Assembly (NCBI GenBank): GCA_017990865.1
Contig: JAGNNB010000154.1
Coordinates: forward strand, 1-7,207
DNA from: Lysobacteraceae bacterium
Lineage (GTDB): Bacteria > Pseudomonadota > Gammaproteobacteria > Xanthomonadales > Xanthomonadaceae
Direction: 5' to 3'
DNA: 7,207 bases
Part shown: piece by piece, positions 1-6,350 of the stretch
Layout: the number at the start of each line of letters is the position of its first letter
How positions within the stretch are numbered: the first letter of the stretch is position 1
Translations under genes and position numbers: made by a program
Notes under the pieces: generated by a model
The model's database searches: none
The model's input: only the letters and a program-made list of their open reading frames with translations
What the model was told of the DNA's origin: nothing

Positions 1-470
1 GCTGCAAGTTCTCGCCGAAGAATCACCCGCCGCGGCGCGACTTCATCAAACATCTGCCGTACGACGCCGGGCGCAGCGCGCATCTGGGCGGCGCGATCCA
101 GGCCTACGCGCGCGAAGTCGGCCCGCAAAAGATTCTGTTCGGGTATTCGTTCTGGCGCGAAGCCACCTCCGACGATCCGACGAATCCCAACGCCGTGGCG
201 TATCGCCATCCGCAGTCGTTCTACTTCTCCGGCTCGCCGACCGATCCGCCGAACGCGCCGATCGTGAGCCAGAACTACAGCAGCTTCCGCGAACAAAAGC
301 CCGATCCGCGCCACACCTGGGATCAAGTCGCGAAGATGTGCCCGGCCGAACCGGAATGGTGCTGTCTGTTCGAAGGCGATTGCCCTGCCAAGCGCGAAGG
401 CCTGGGCGACACGCCGCAAACGCCTGCGGGCGCCAGTTGGTCGGACATGAACCCGGACGTACGCCGCTGA
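1..470 (+). CDS. C-terminal part of an unrecognised protein (cut by window start)
   Basis: The frame is open from the first complete codon at position 3 to a TGA at 468-470, giving about 155 residues of C-terminus; the true start lies outside the window. I do not recognise the family. Visible features are a basic start (CKFSPKNHPPRRDF), a short hydrophobic stretch around QKILFGYSFW, several Pro/Asn/Asp-rich loops, and a cysteine-containing tail (MCPAEPEWCCLFEGDCP) that could form disulfides or bind metal. There is no obvious membrane segment. A GTG codon at 195 could be called a start, but the reading is clearly coding upstream of it. The gene lies on the same strand as the VioB-like genes, but a 217-bp hairpin-rich gap separates them, so shared transcription is uncertain. 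An oxidase partner of the VioB-like pair would be expected biologically, but nothing visible here supports that assignment. Confidence 0.75.
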   Translation, partial: CKFSPKNHPPRRDFIKHLPYDAGRSAHLGGAIQAYAREVGPQKILFGYSFWREATSDDPTNPNAVAYRHPQSFYFSGSPTDPPNAPIVSQNYSSFREQKPDPRHTWDQVAKMCPAEPEWCCLFEGDCPAKREGLGDTPQTPAGASWSDMNPDVRR

Positions 471-484
471 GGCATTCGCCACAA

Positions 485-643
485 CAGGTTGTTGAAAAAC
501 GATCTTCCTGATCGTTTTTCAAGTCGCGAGTCCGGCACATGTCCGGACTCGCTCCCGACGAATCAATCGCTTACGCGCTCGCTTCGTCGTCGCAGCCATC
601 CTTGGCTGCGCTGGCAGGCTGTTTTTCAACAGCCTGCCAGCGC
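485..643. repeat. Multi-hairpin intergenic palindromic element with terminal inverted repeats
   Basis: The ends are near-perfect inverted repeats: caggttgttgaaaaac (485-500) against gtttttcaacagcctg (621-636), 15 of 16 positions matching. Between and around them lie separate inverted repeats. Arms 492-504/510-522 have 13 bp and a 5-nt loop. Arms 526-535/543-552 have 10 bp and a 7-nt loop. Arms 556-562/583-589 have 7 bp and a 20-nt loop. Arms 591-598/603-610 have 8 bp and a 4-nt loop. Arms 608-623/628-643 have 16 bp and a 4-nt loop. The last two compete for 608-610. Such dense palindromes are typical of REP/BIME-like or MITE-like interspersed elements; membership of a repeat family is inference, since only one copy is in this window. 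As RNA it could terminate transcription from the upstream gene or stabilise mRNA ends. Confidence 0.7.
492..522 (+). terminator. Possible Rho-independent terminator after the partial upstream gene
   Basis: A 13-bp perfect inverted repeat (492-504 with 510-522, loop ttcct) starts 21 nt after the stop codon at 470. It carries an A5 tract on the left arm and a T5 tract on the right arm, so it could act in both directions. The GC part of the stem is only cgatc/gatcg, which is short for an efficient terminator. The site is also part of the larger palindromic element, so its role in termination is a guess. Confidence 0.4.
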
Positions 644-687
644 GTCGCCGCGCAAGACGCCGCACTCCACGCAACAGGGGATTTCCG

Positions 688-2658
688 ATGAGTTATCTCG
701 ATTCGCCACGGCTGCATTTCGCGGGTTGGTTTCAGGCCGATGTCTCCACCATCAACAACGATGTGCGCGCCTTCCAAAGCGCATCGTTCGTGCCGGAATA
801 TCAACAGCTCAACCAGAACGGCAGTTGGAACCCGGAAGGCACCGGGGTGTATCGGTTTCTCGACTGCGTCGTCACCGGCGGCATGCTCGACGGTCTCGCG
901 TTGACCGATCCCAGCCAGGATCCGGCGATCGGCATGCTGGTCGAAAATGCCGATCGGCGCGCGCCGGGCAAATTGGTCGATCTGGATCCGCAGCAGCAGA
1001 TGGTCTCGGAAATCTGGGGCATGCAGGTGCGCTTGCTCGACGCCGCGCGCGAGGAAGCGCTGAGCGGCGAATTCGTGCCCGGTCCGTTCTGCAATTTGTG
1101 GAAGCGGCAGCAGAACGGCGTGCCGCGCGATCAACAACTCGCCGCGAACTACCAGTCGGTGTTGGACGCGACCGCGTGGGCCGAGCGTCTGGATTCGCCG
1201 TTGCTGCGCGCGCTGCGCGATCGCAGCGACGACGGCATGCTTTCGATCTGCTTCAACGTCTTCGGCTACGGCCGCGATGCCACGATCCCGCGCTACACCA
1301 TGGGTCACGTGGTCGGCAGCATCGGCCCGTACCGACGCGGCGAGCCGAAGCATTATGTGTTCGGTCGGCAAATGGTCGCCGACACCACGGCCTCGCTGAT
1401 GGTGCCGGCCGGCGGCGTGTACAACGTGCAGGGGCGGCTCGATACCGCTGCGCGGCTGTTGACGCTCGACCTGGGCAATACTTTCCCGATCCAGGACGCC
1501 AACAGCGGTCTGCTGGATATCGGTCAGGTGTTTGTGGGCGTGCTGCGCGAGAACGTGCCGGCGACCATGGCGGCGGTGGCGCCGCCGCAGGTGGCGATCA
1601 TCGGCGAACTGCCGTATCGCGATCCCAACTGGTACACGCAAACGGCAGGCGTGCAGGATTTCGATTTGCATGGCGTGCCGGACGCGATGGCACTGCTGCA
1701 GGAACGGCCACTTGTGCTGTTGTCGCCGATACCGTCCTCGTCGTCGTTCAAAGTGCTGCTGCAGGAAACGCTCGACGGGCAGTACGTGCGCGCCGATCAA
1801 TTCGTGTTCCGTTTGGACCCGGGCGAAACCGGCGCATTGGAATTGCGCGCGAGCCGCTTCGGCCGGCCGATGGCCGAAACCGACATTCTGCTCACGCCCA
1901 CGCAAGGTTTGATGGGCGGTTCCGGCGGCGGCGCGACGATGACGCCGCCGACGCGCCCGGATGCGGCGATTCCCGATATCGCCACGCCCGCCGACGCGTT
2001 CTCGTTCCGCAATCGCGTGCGCACCGATCCCGACGGGCGCGCCACGGTCGAGTTGCGCATGAGCGCCGAAGGCCCGGGCACGCCGCGCGGCTACATCGCC
2101 GGGCAGTTGTACGGCGTGGCGTATCGCCTCGACCGCCAACCGCCGGGCTATCTGTCGAATCCGTTGAACTACGTGAGCGTGCTGGCCTTCAGCGGCAAGA
2201 CAGTGCCCGATGCGCCGACGTGGTACGACGACATCCAGCCGCTGTTCTCGCAGTACGGCAATCTCTATCCGATCATGAGCCGCTACGTGGTCGATCTGAA
2301 CGACTACAGCTCGGTCTGCACGCGGATCAAAACGCTGCAGTTGGCGTTCTCGCTGCCCAAGCGCGACCCCAACCACATGCCGGTGACGCGCGACTTGGGG
2401 CGCGACGATCGCGAAACGATTCTGAAGTGGCTGTCCACGCCCGATGCCGATGGTTTGCCGCGTCTGGGCCGTCCGGTGATGCCGCCGCAGAGCGTCGGCG
2501 CGGCTTCTTCCGGCGTGGCGTCGTCCGGTGCGTCGTCGTTCGGCAGCGCCCAGCCCGATCTCGGCCTGCTGCCGGAGCAAGGCGCCGGCAAGACCGCCTT
2601 TCTCCTGCAATACGAACGTCGCCGCCGCGATGCGGCTTCCTCGGGAGACGCCACATGA
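688..2658 (+). CDS. VioB N-terminal-domain-like protein (first half of a split VioB/RebD-type enzyme)
   Basis: This 656-aa protein resembles the N-terminal two thirds of VioB, the haem-containing iminophenyl-pyruvate dimer synthase of violacein biosynthesis, and its relatives RebD/StaD. The start MSYLDSPRLHFAGWF parallels VioB MSILDFPRIHFRGWA (recalled from memory). A second match lies at residues about 512-585: LYPIMSRYV (526-534) and MPVTRDLG (564-571) followed by ILKWL correspond to VioB VYPFMSDKV, MPSTREL and FLKYL. Residues 598-656 form a Ala/Ser/Gly-rich tail ending in a basic stretch, probably a flexible end. No signal peptide or membrane helix is seen, so it is probably cytoplasmic. 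The ATG at 688 has agggga 6 nt upstream and matches the family start. It overlaps the ferritin-like gene by ATGA, suggesting translational coupling and a two-subunit enzyme. Substrate and product are unknown. Homology call is fairly firm; enzymatic activity is inference. Confidence 0.8.
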   Translation: MSYLDSPRLHFAGWFQADVSTINNDVRAFQSASFVPEYQQLNQNGSWNPEGTGVYRFLDCVVTGGMLDGLALTDPSQDPAIGMLVENADRRAPGKLVDLDPQQQMVSEIWGMQVRLLDAAREEALSGEFVPGPFCNLWKRQQNGVPRDQQLAANYQSVLDATAWAERLDSPLLRALRDRSDDGMLSICFNVFGYGRDATIPRYTMGHVVGSIGPYRRGEPKHYVFGRQMVADTTASLMVPAGGVYNVQGRLDTAARLLTLDLGNTFPIQDANSGLLDIGQVFVGVLRENVPATMAAVAPPQVAIIGELPYRDPNWYTQTAGVQDFDLHGVPDAMALLQERPLVLLSPIPSSSSFKVLLQETLDGQYVRADQFVFRLDPGETGALELRASRFGRPMAETDILLTPTQGLMGGSGGGATMTPPTRPDAAIPDIATPADAFSFRNRVRTDPDGRATVELRMSAEGPGTPRGYIAGQLYGVAYRLDRQPPGYLSNPLNYVSVLAFSGKTVPDAPTWYDDIQPLFSQYGNLYPIMSRYVVDLNDYSSVCTRIKTLQLAFSLPKRDPNHMPVTRDLGRDDRETILKWLSTPDADGLPRLGRPVMPPQSVGAASSGVASSGASSFGSAQPDLGLLPEQGAGKTAFLLQYERRRRDAASSGDAT

Positions 2659-3707
2659 TGCGCTTGCACGCCTCCATTCTCGAAGGCATCCGCCAGGCCG
2701 ATACGCCGGAAAAACTGCATCGCTATCTGCAGAACGCGATCGAGCTGGAGCACAGCACGATTCCGCCGTATCTCACCGCGATGTTCTCGCTGCGTCCGGG
2801 CCGCAACCGTCGCATCGGCGAACTGATCCGCAGCATCGTGATCCAGGAGATGCTGCATATGAGCATCGCCGCGAACATCTTGATCGCGATCGGCGGCAAG
2901 CCGCAGATCAACACGCCGGATTTCGTGCCGAACTATCCCGGCCCGCTGCCGATGCAGATCGGCGACGGGTTGGTGGTGGGCATCGAAGCGTTCTCGATGC
3001 CGGTGGTGAAAAACGTGTTCATGGCGATCGAACAACCGGAAGAGGAAATTCCGGTGCGGCTGAAGGCCGCGCAAGCGGCCGGCGAACCCGAATACGCCAC
3101 CATCGGCCAGTTCTACGATGCGATCAAGGCGCAAATCCATGCGCTCGGCAACGGCATCTTCGTCGCCGGAACCGCGCCGCCGCAAGTGGTGGCGCCGCAT
3201 TGGTTCGCGAAGGACAAGCTGTATCCGATCGTCGATGTCCTGACCGCCTGCAGCGCCATCGACCTGATCAAACTCGAAGGCGAGGGCACGCCGACCACGC
3301 CGTTCCAATCGCCGGACGATGCCGCGCATTTCTACAAGTTCGGTTCGATCGTCGCCGGCCGCGAATTGATCCAGACGCCGACCGGCTACGCCTATGCGGG
3401 CGAGATGATCGCCTACGATCCCGACGGCGTGTGGCCGCTGCGCCCGAATTGCAAGATCGCCGATTTCGCGCCCGGCACTCAGGCGCGCGCGCGCATCGAA
3501 CAGTTCGCCTACAACTATTCGACGCTGCTCAATTCGCTGCATCTGGCCTTCAACGGTGAGCCGGATCGATTGGATGCCGCGATCGGCGTGATGTACGACT
3601 TGCGCGTACTGTCGGCGGCGATGATGCAAACCGTGGCGGATCCGAACACCGGCCAAACGGTCGGCCCGAGCTACGAGTTCGTGCGCACGCAGCGCGGCAT
3701 GTCGTGA
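2655..3707 (+). CDS. Ferritin-like protein, VioB C-terminal-domain-like (second half of the split enzyme)
   Basis: This 350-aa protein matches the ferritin-like (PF12902-type) C-terminal part of VioB/RebD. Residues 24-46 contain ELEHSTIPPYL, parallel to VioB DLELSVMLQYL, with Glu32 or Glu30 as a likely metal ligand. Residues 58-81 hold the ExxH motif QEMLHM (Glu65, His68) followed by ANILIAIGGKP, parallel to VioB HEEMIHYLVVNNLLMALGEP. Further on, LEGEGTPTTPFQSPDDAAHF corresponds to VioB DQGEGG...SPHYEHSHF. Those two signatures make a diiron or similar metal site plausible. The start is the first of two ATGs (2655, 2658), overlapping the previous stop, with gggaga at 2643-2648 as ribosome binding site. 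The same frame stays open back to 489, but that stretch is out-of-frame shadow of the upstream gene. With its partner it totals about 1006 residues, close to one-piece VioB. Reaction unknown. Confidence 0.85.
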   Translation: MMRLHASILEGIRQADTPEKLHRYLQNAIELEHSTIPPYLTAMFSLRPGRNRRIGELIRSIVIQEMLHMSIAANILIAIGGKPQINTPDFVPNYPGPLPMQIGDGLVVGIEAFSMPVVKNVFMAIEQPEEEIPVRLKAAQAAGEPEYATIGQFYDAIKAQIHALGNGIFVAGTAPPQVVAPHWFAKDKLYPIVDVLTACSAIDLIKLEGEGTPTTPFQSPDDAAHFYKFGSIVAGRELIQTPTGYAYAGEMIAYDPDGVWPLRPNCKIADFAPGTQARARIEQFAYNYSTLLNSLHLAFNGEPDRLDAAIGVMYDLRVLSAAMMQTVADPNTGQTVGPSYEFVRTQRGMS

Positions 3708-4108
3708 GCGCGTCGGAGGCGCCGCACGGGAAGCGGTCGCACAACCGTCACCCGTCGGTGATGTTCGAGATCATCGCCAAGGACCAGGAGCGCGCGAAAG
3801 CGTTCTACAGCGCGGTGTTCGGCTGGACGTACGAGACCGGCACCGGTGGCTTCGCTTACGTGCACTTCCCGAAAGAGGCCACGCCGCTGCTGGGCGGCAT
3901 CGGCCAAGCGCAGAAAGACATGCCCGGTTTCGAACCCGGGCACAACTTCTACCTGCGCGTGGCGTCGTTGGAGGCCACGATCGACGCCGCCCTCGCCGCG
4001 GGCGGCGAACGCCTGATGCCGCCGTCGGCGGTCGATGGCTACCGCTTCGCGATGATTCGCGACCCGGAAGGCAATCCGATCGGGTTGATCGAGCCGTTCG
4101 AGGGTTGA
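3704..4108 (+). CDS. VOC family (glyoxalase/bleomycin-resistance/dioxygenase fold) protein
   Basis: This 134-aa protein has one complete VOC unit. VMFEIIAKDQERAKAFYSAVFGW (residues 19-41) is the classic first beta-alpha module with the FYxxxFGW signature. GHNFYLRVASLEATIDAALAAGG starts the second module, and RDPEGNPIGLIEP (residues 119-131) is the typical closing strand, with Glu130 at the usual metal-ligand position. VOC proteins use a divalent metal for isomerase, dioxygenase or resistance roles; the substrate cannot be told here. GTG at 3704 is chosen because it overlaps the ferritin-like stop as GTGA. The ATG at 3761 would remove part of the first strand. The first 17 residues are basic and poorly conserved-looking. 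The overlap makes it the third gene of the VioB-like operon, which suggests, but does not prove, a role in the same pathway or in handling its product. Confidence 0.85.
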   Translation: MSASEAPHGKRSHNRHPSVMFEIIAKDQERAKAFYSAVFGWTYETGTGGFAYVHFPKEATPLLGGIGQAQKDMPGFEPGHNFYLRVASLEATIDAALAAGGERLMPPSAVDGYRFAMIRDPEGNPIGLIEPFEG

Positions 4109-4388
4109 GCGTGCGGAGCGGTTCTCGAACGATCGTATGCAGACCGATGCGGTGCGCACTGCGAAAAATTAACCGAATCTGATCGTCGCTTTAACGTCCG
4201 CGGTTTCAGCATGAACGGGCCGACACGACCGTCGAGCACGACGCGTGAGGTCCTTCGCGCGCCGCTCTCCGTGTCCGTCGTCGGCCGGTCGCACGGATGC
4301 CCGTGCTTTGCCTTCGCGCGGAGCATCGTGGCTGATCGCAGCACCCACTCGAACTGCTGTCCGTCTGATCAACATGGAGTGAATCAAG

Positions 4389-4808
4389 ATGAAAAAGATA
4401 GCGATCCCGTTCGCGGTTTTGTGCCTCGCCCTGACGGCGCCTTCGGTCGCGAAGGCCGGTTGGACCAACATCCCCATCGCGCCCCCGTTGGCGCCTTACG
4501 CTTCGGCGCGCGCCTGCAAGACCGCCGACTCCGGCCCATACGGCCCGGTGTGGAGAATCAATTACCAAGTCTTCAGAAACAATACGGCGATTACCGCGAT
4601 CCAAGCGACGACCTACAGATTCAACACCAGCCCGCCGTCGTACGTGAACAGCGGCTACAACAATCAATGGCTGTACGGCACGGTCGCCGGCACGGGCGGC
4701 GCCGTGGGTTCGCAACTGTTCGACGATCGCTACTACTTCACGGTCTTCAGTACAGTGGGAACGTCGACCACCGGGCCTATCCTGCCCTCGCAGATCGCCA
4801 ACTGCTGA
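4389..4808 (+). CDS. Small secreted protein of unknown function
   Basis: This 139-aa product begins with a clear Sec signal peptide: basic MKK, hydrophobic IAIPFAVLCLALTA, and an AKA cleavage site, leaving a mature protein of 116 residues from Gly24. Cys12 is inside the hydrophobic core without a proper lipobox, so it is probably not a lipoprotein. The mature part has exactly two cysteines, Cys43 and the final residue Cys139, which could make a disulfide closing the chain. It is rich in Tyr, Asn, Thr and Gly and short of long helices, suggesting a beta-rich extracytoplasmic domain. The ATG at 4389 has ggagtga ending a few bases upstream (ggag at 4376-4379). It stands alone between 280 bp of empty DNA and a terminator-like hairpin, so it is probably a monocistronic unit. 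I do not recognise the family. Confidence 0.85.
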   Translation: MKKIAIPFAVLCLALTAPSVAKAGWTNIPIAPPLAPYASARACKTADSGPYGPVWRINYQVFRNNTAITAIQATTYRFNTSPPSYVNSGYNNQWLYGTVAGTGGAVGSQLFDDRYYFTVFSTVGTSTTGPILPSQIANC

Positions 4809-4828
4809 AACGCGCGAACGTGTCCGTC

Positions 4829-4856
4829 ACGATGCCGGCGGTCTCGCCGGCATCGT
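4829..4856. terminator. Hairpin between convergent genes, likely bidirectional terminator
   Basis: A perfect 12-bp GC-rich inverted repeat (4829-4840 with 4845-4856, loop gtct) begins 20 nt after the stop of the secreted protein and 25 nt from the end of the minus-strand 117-aa gene. It has no T tract on either side, so it may act as a transcript-end stabiliser or need a factor. Its place between converging genes supports a termination role. Confidence 0.6.
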
Positions 4857-4880
4857 CGATTCGAGCTCCGCGTGCCGCGA

Positions 4881-5234
4881 TCATTCTTCGTCGCCCACGC
4901 GCCAGTGCGCGGGCAACGGCCCTTTCCGCAGTAGGGCCGAAACCGCCTCTTCGATCGACGCGCGATCGAGGCGTTCGACCAAAAGATCCGGTGGCAGCAG
5001 GAAACGTTCGCGCTCGGGTTTCGGTTCGCCGCTGACTTCGTCGAACCGACGCGCGTATTCGAGGAACGCGAAGGTCCAAATATTGAGCGCATACGTTCGC
5101 CCGTCGGTTCGCACCGTCGCATTGCAGAAATCGCAGTCGGGGTCGTCGTCGGGCTGCGGATAGCCGCCCCCATATTCTTCGAATTCCAACCACAGCGCGA
5201 AGCTCGGCGCGGAAGCGGACAGCGCGGATGTCAT
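4881..5234 (-). CDS. Conserved-looking hypothetical protein with a CxxC motif
   Basis: This 117-aa protein is unrecognised. It has no signal peptide. Visible features are an acidic N-terminal third (LWLEFEEYGGGYPQPDDDPD), a CDFC pair (Cys34, Cys37), a central pattern VRTDGRTYALNIWTFAFLEYAR (residues 41-62) that reads as two beta strands and a helix, and an acidic C-terminus (RVGDEE). One CxxC alone is not enough to claim zinc binding. The ATG is 7 nt after the dusB stop on the same strand, so it is very likely cotranscribed with dusB; the Shine-Dalgarno region is weak (ttgagtcg), consistent with translation by reinitiation. It ends at the convergent hairpin. The short, acidic, single-domain build is reminiscent of immunity or regulatory small proteins, but that is only a guess. 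Confidence 0.75.
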   Translation of the reverse strand: MTSALSASAPSFALWLEFEEYGGGYPQPDDDPDCDFCNATVRTDGRTYALNIWTFAFLEYARRFDEVSGEPKPERERFLLPPDLLVERLDRASIEEAVSALLRKGPLPAHWRVGDEE

Positions 5235-5241
5235 GCGCGAC

Positions 5242-6240
5242 TCAAGCCGCCGTCGGCAACACCGGCGCGACGCCCGCGATCAACGCATCGAAATAATCGC
5301 GCGTCAGCCGCGTTTGTTCGGCCGCAGTCTCGGCGCGATTGACGACGGTCATGAACGACCGATTCTCCGGCCGATCCTTCGCATACCAACCCAGGTGCTT
5401 GCGCGCGATGCGTACGCCCTGCGGTTCGCCGTAGAACGCGTGCAAGTGATCGAGATGACCGAGCAGAATGTCGCGAATCTGCGTCAGCGTCGGCGGCGGC
5501 AGCGTTCCGCCGGTCGCGAGATAGTGCGCGATCTCGCGGAAGATCCACGGCCGGCCTTGCGCGGCGCGGCCGATCATCACCGCATCGCAGCCGGTGATGT
5601 CCAGTACGTGCTTGGCTTTCGCGGGCGAATCGATATCGCCGTTGGCGACCACCGGAATCTTCAGCATCGCCTTGATCGCGGCGATGGTGTCGTACTCCGC
5701 CATGCCGGTGTATTGCTGATCGCGCGTGCGGCCGTGGATGGCGAGCGCGGCGATGCCGCAATCTTCGGCGATGCGCGCGATCGTCGGCGCATTGCGCGCG
5801 TCGGTGGCCCAGCCGGTGCGGATTTTCAGCGTCACCGGCACGTCCACCGCGGCGACGACGGCGGTCAGAATGCGCGCCACCAGGGCTTCGTCGCGCATCA
5901 GTGCCGAACCGGCCCAGGCGTTGCACACCTTCTTCGCCGGGCAACCCATGTTGATGTCGATGATCTGCGCGCCGTGATCGACGTTATGGCGCGCGGCGTC
6001 GGCCAGCGTTTCGGGCACGGTGCCGGCGATCTGCACGCCGATCGGCGCCGGTTCGCCGTCGTGATCCATGCGTTGCCGCGATTTGCGCGTGTTCCAGAAC
6101 CGTGGATCGGAAATGGTCATCTCCGACATCGCCAAGCCCGCGCCCAGACGCTTGCACAACTGCCGGAACGGCTTATCGGTGACCCCGGCCATCGGGGCCA
6201 GGATCACGCGGGGTTCGATGAGATACGGGCCGATGCGCAT
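5242..6240 (-). CDS. dusB: tRNA-dihydrouridine synthase B
   Basis: DusB is a flavin (FMN) enzyme that reduces a specific uridine in the D-loop of tRNA (U17 in Escherichia coli) to dihydrouridine. The 332-aa product matches the family end to end: MRIGPY start, APMAGVTDKPFR (15-26), INMGCPAKKVCNAWAGSAL with catalytic Cys100 at the same position as in the E. coli protein, VPVTLKIRTGWA, IHGRTR, ANGDI, IGRAAQGRPWIFREI in the phosphate-binding end of the TIM barrel, and the C-terminal helical domain with RIARKHLGWY. Length is normal. The ATG at 6240 aligns with the usual start. A TACAAT hexamer lies only 6 nt upstream and no Shine-Dalgarno is seen, so the mRNA may be almost leaderless. In enteric bacteria dusB is followed by fis; here an unrelated 117-aa gene follows by 7 nt. 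Confidence 0.97.
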   Translation of the reverse strand: MRIGPYLIEPRVILAPMAGVTDKPFRQLCKRLGAGLAMSEMTISDPRFWNTRKSRQRMDHDGEPAPIGVQIAGTVPETLADAARHNVDHGAQIIDINMGCPAKKVCNAWAGSALMRDEALVARILTAVVAAVDVPVTLKIRTGWATDARNAPTIARIAEDCGIAALAIHGRTRDQQYTGMAEYDTIAAIKAMLKIPVVANGDIDSPAKAKHVLDITGCDAVMIGRAAQGRPWIFREIAHYLATGGTLPPPTLTQIRDILLGHLDHLHAFYGEPQGVRIARKHLGWYAKDRPENRSFMTVVNRAETAAEQTRLTRDYFDALIAGVAPVLPTAA

Positions 6241-6246
6241 GCGCGA

Positions 6247-6274
6247 ATTGTAAGCCGGCCTGTTGTAATGCCGG
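6247..6274 (-). promoter_or_regulatory. Putative dusB promoter region with a tandem TTACAA repeat
   Basis: On the minus strand two near-identical units stand in tandem: CCGGCATTACAA (6274-6263) and CCGGCTTACAA (6258-6248). The second ends in TACAAT (6252-6247), one base from the TATAAT consensus. No good -35 box sits 17 bp away (TCCGGC). If TACAAT is the -10 element, transcription would begin at or next to the dusB ATG at 6240. The repeated unit could alternatively be a pair of binding sites. Confidence 0.4.
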
Positions 6275-6279
6275 ACGCG

Positions 6280-6305
6280 AAAACGCCCGGCGTGGGCCGG
6301 GCGTT
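6280..6305 (-). terminator. Rho-independent terminator downstream of the YegP-like gene
   Basis: A 10-bp inverted repeat (6282-6291 with 6296-6305, 4-nt loop), mostly GC, reads on the minus strand as AACGCCCGGC, loop CCAC, GCCGGGCGTT, followed by TT completing a run of four T. It lies 46 nt after the stop codon of the YegP-like gene and ahead of dusB, so dusB needs its own promoter. The T tract is short but the stem is strong. Confidence 0.75.
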
Positions 6306-6350
6306 CGTGACGACGACGGTGGTGGTGCCGCCGTCGGAAAAAATGAAGGA

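Noticed and set aside
2578..2601. GAGKT in the VioB-N-like tail, which looks like a Walker A P-loop.
   Set aside because: The required Gly five residues before GKT is Pro, there is no Walker B or ATPase fold, and the region is low-complexity tail.
571..2610. Minus-strand open frame of 679 codons opposite the VioB-N-like gene.
   Set aside because: Rich in Arg, His and Ala as expected for the complement of a high-GC gene; the plus-strand gene has clear family motifs.
489..2654. Long open frame running from 489 in the frame of the ferritin-like gene (would give a 1072-aa protein).
   Set aside because: The upstream part is Arg/Ala-rich low-quality translation overlapping the VioB-N-like gene, has no homology-like motifs, and the true ferritin-like start is the ATG at 2655 with a ribosome binding site.
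2640..2660. Possible programmed -1 frameshift joining the two VioB-like genes.
   Set aside because: No slippery heptamer is seen at the overlap, and a good ribosome binding site and ATG explain separate translation.
2304..3656. Minus-strand open frame of 450 codons opposite the ferritin-like gene.
   Set aside because: Same composition artefact; no recognisable domain, and the opposite strand is a confident gene.
4148..4168. gtgcgcac palindrome followed by an A-rich stretch after the VOC gene, considered as a terminator.
   Set aside because: The stem is short with a wobble pair and the following run is A, not T, on the coding strand.
4211..5035. Plus-strand open frame of 274 codons covering the secreted protein gene.
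   Set aside because: Overlaps a gene with a clear signal peptide and ribosome binding site in another frame; composition is shadow-like.
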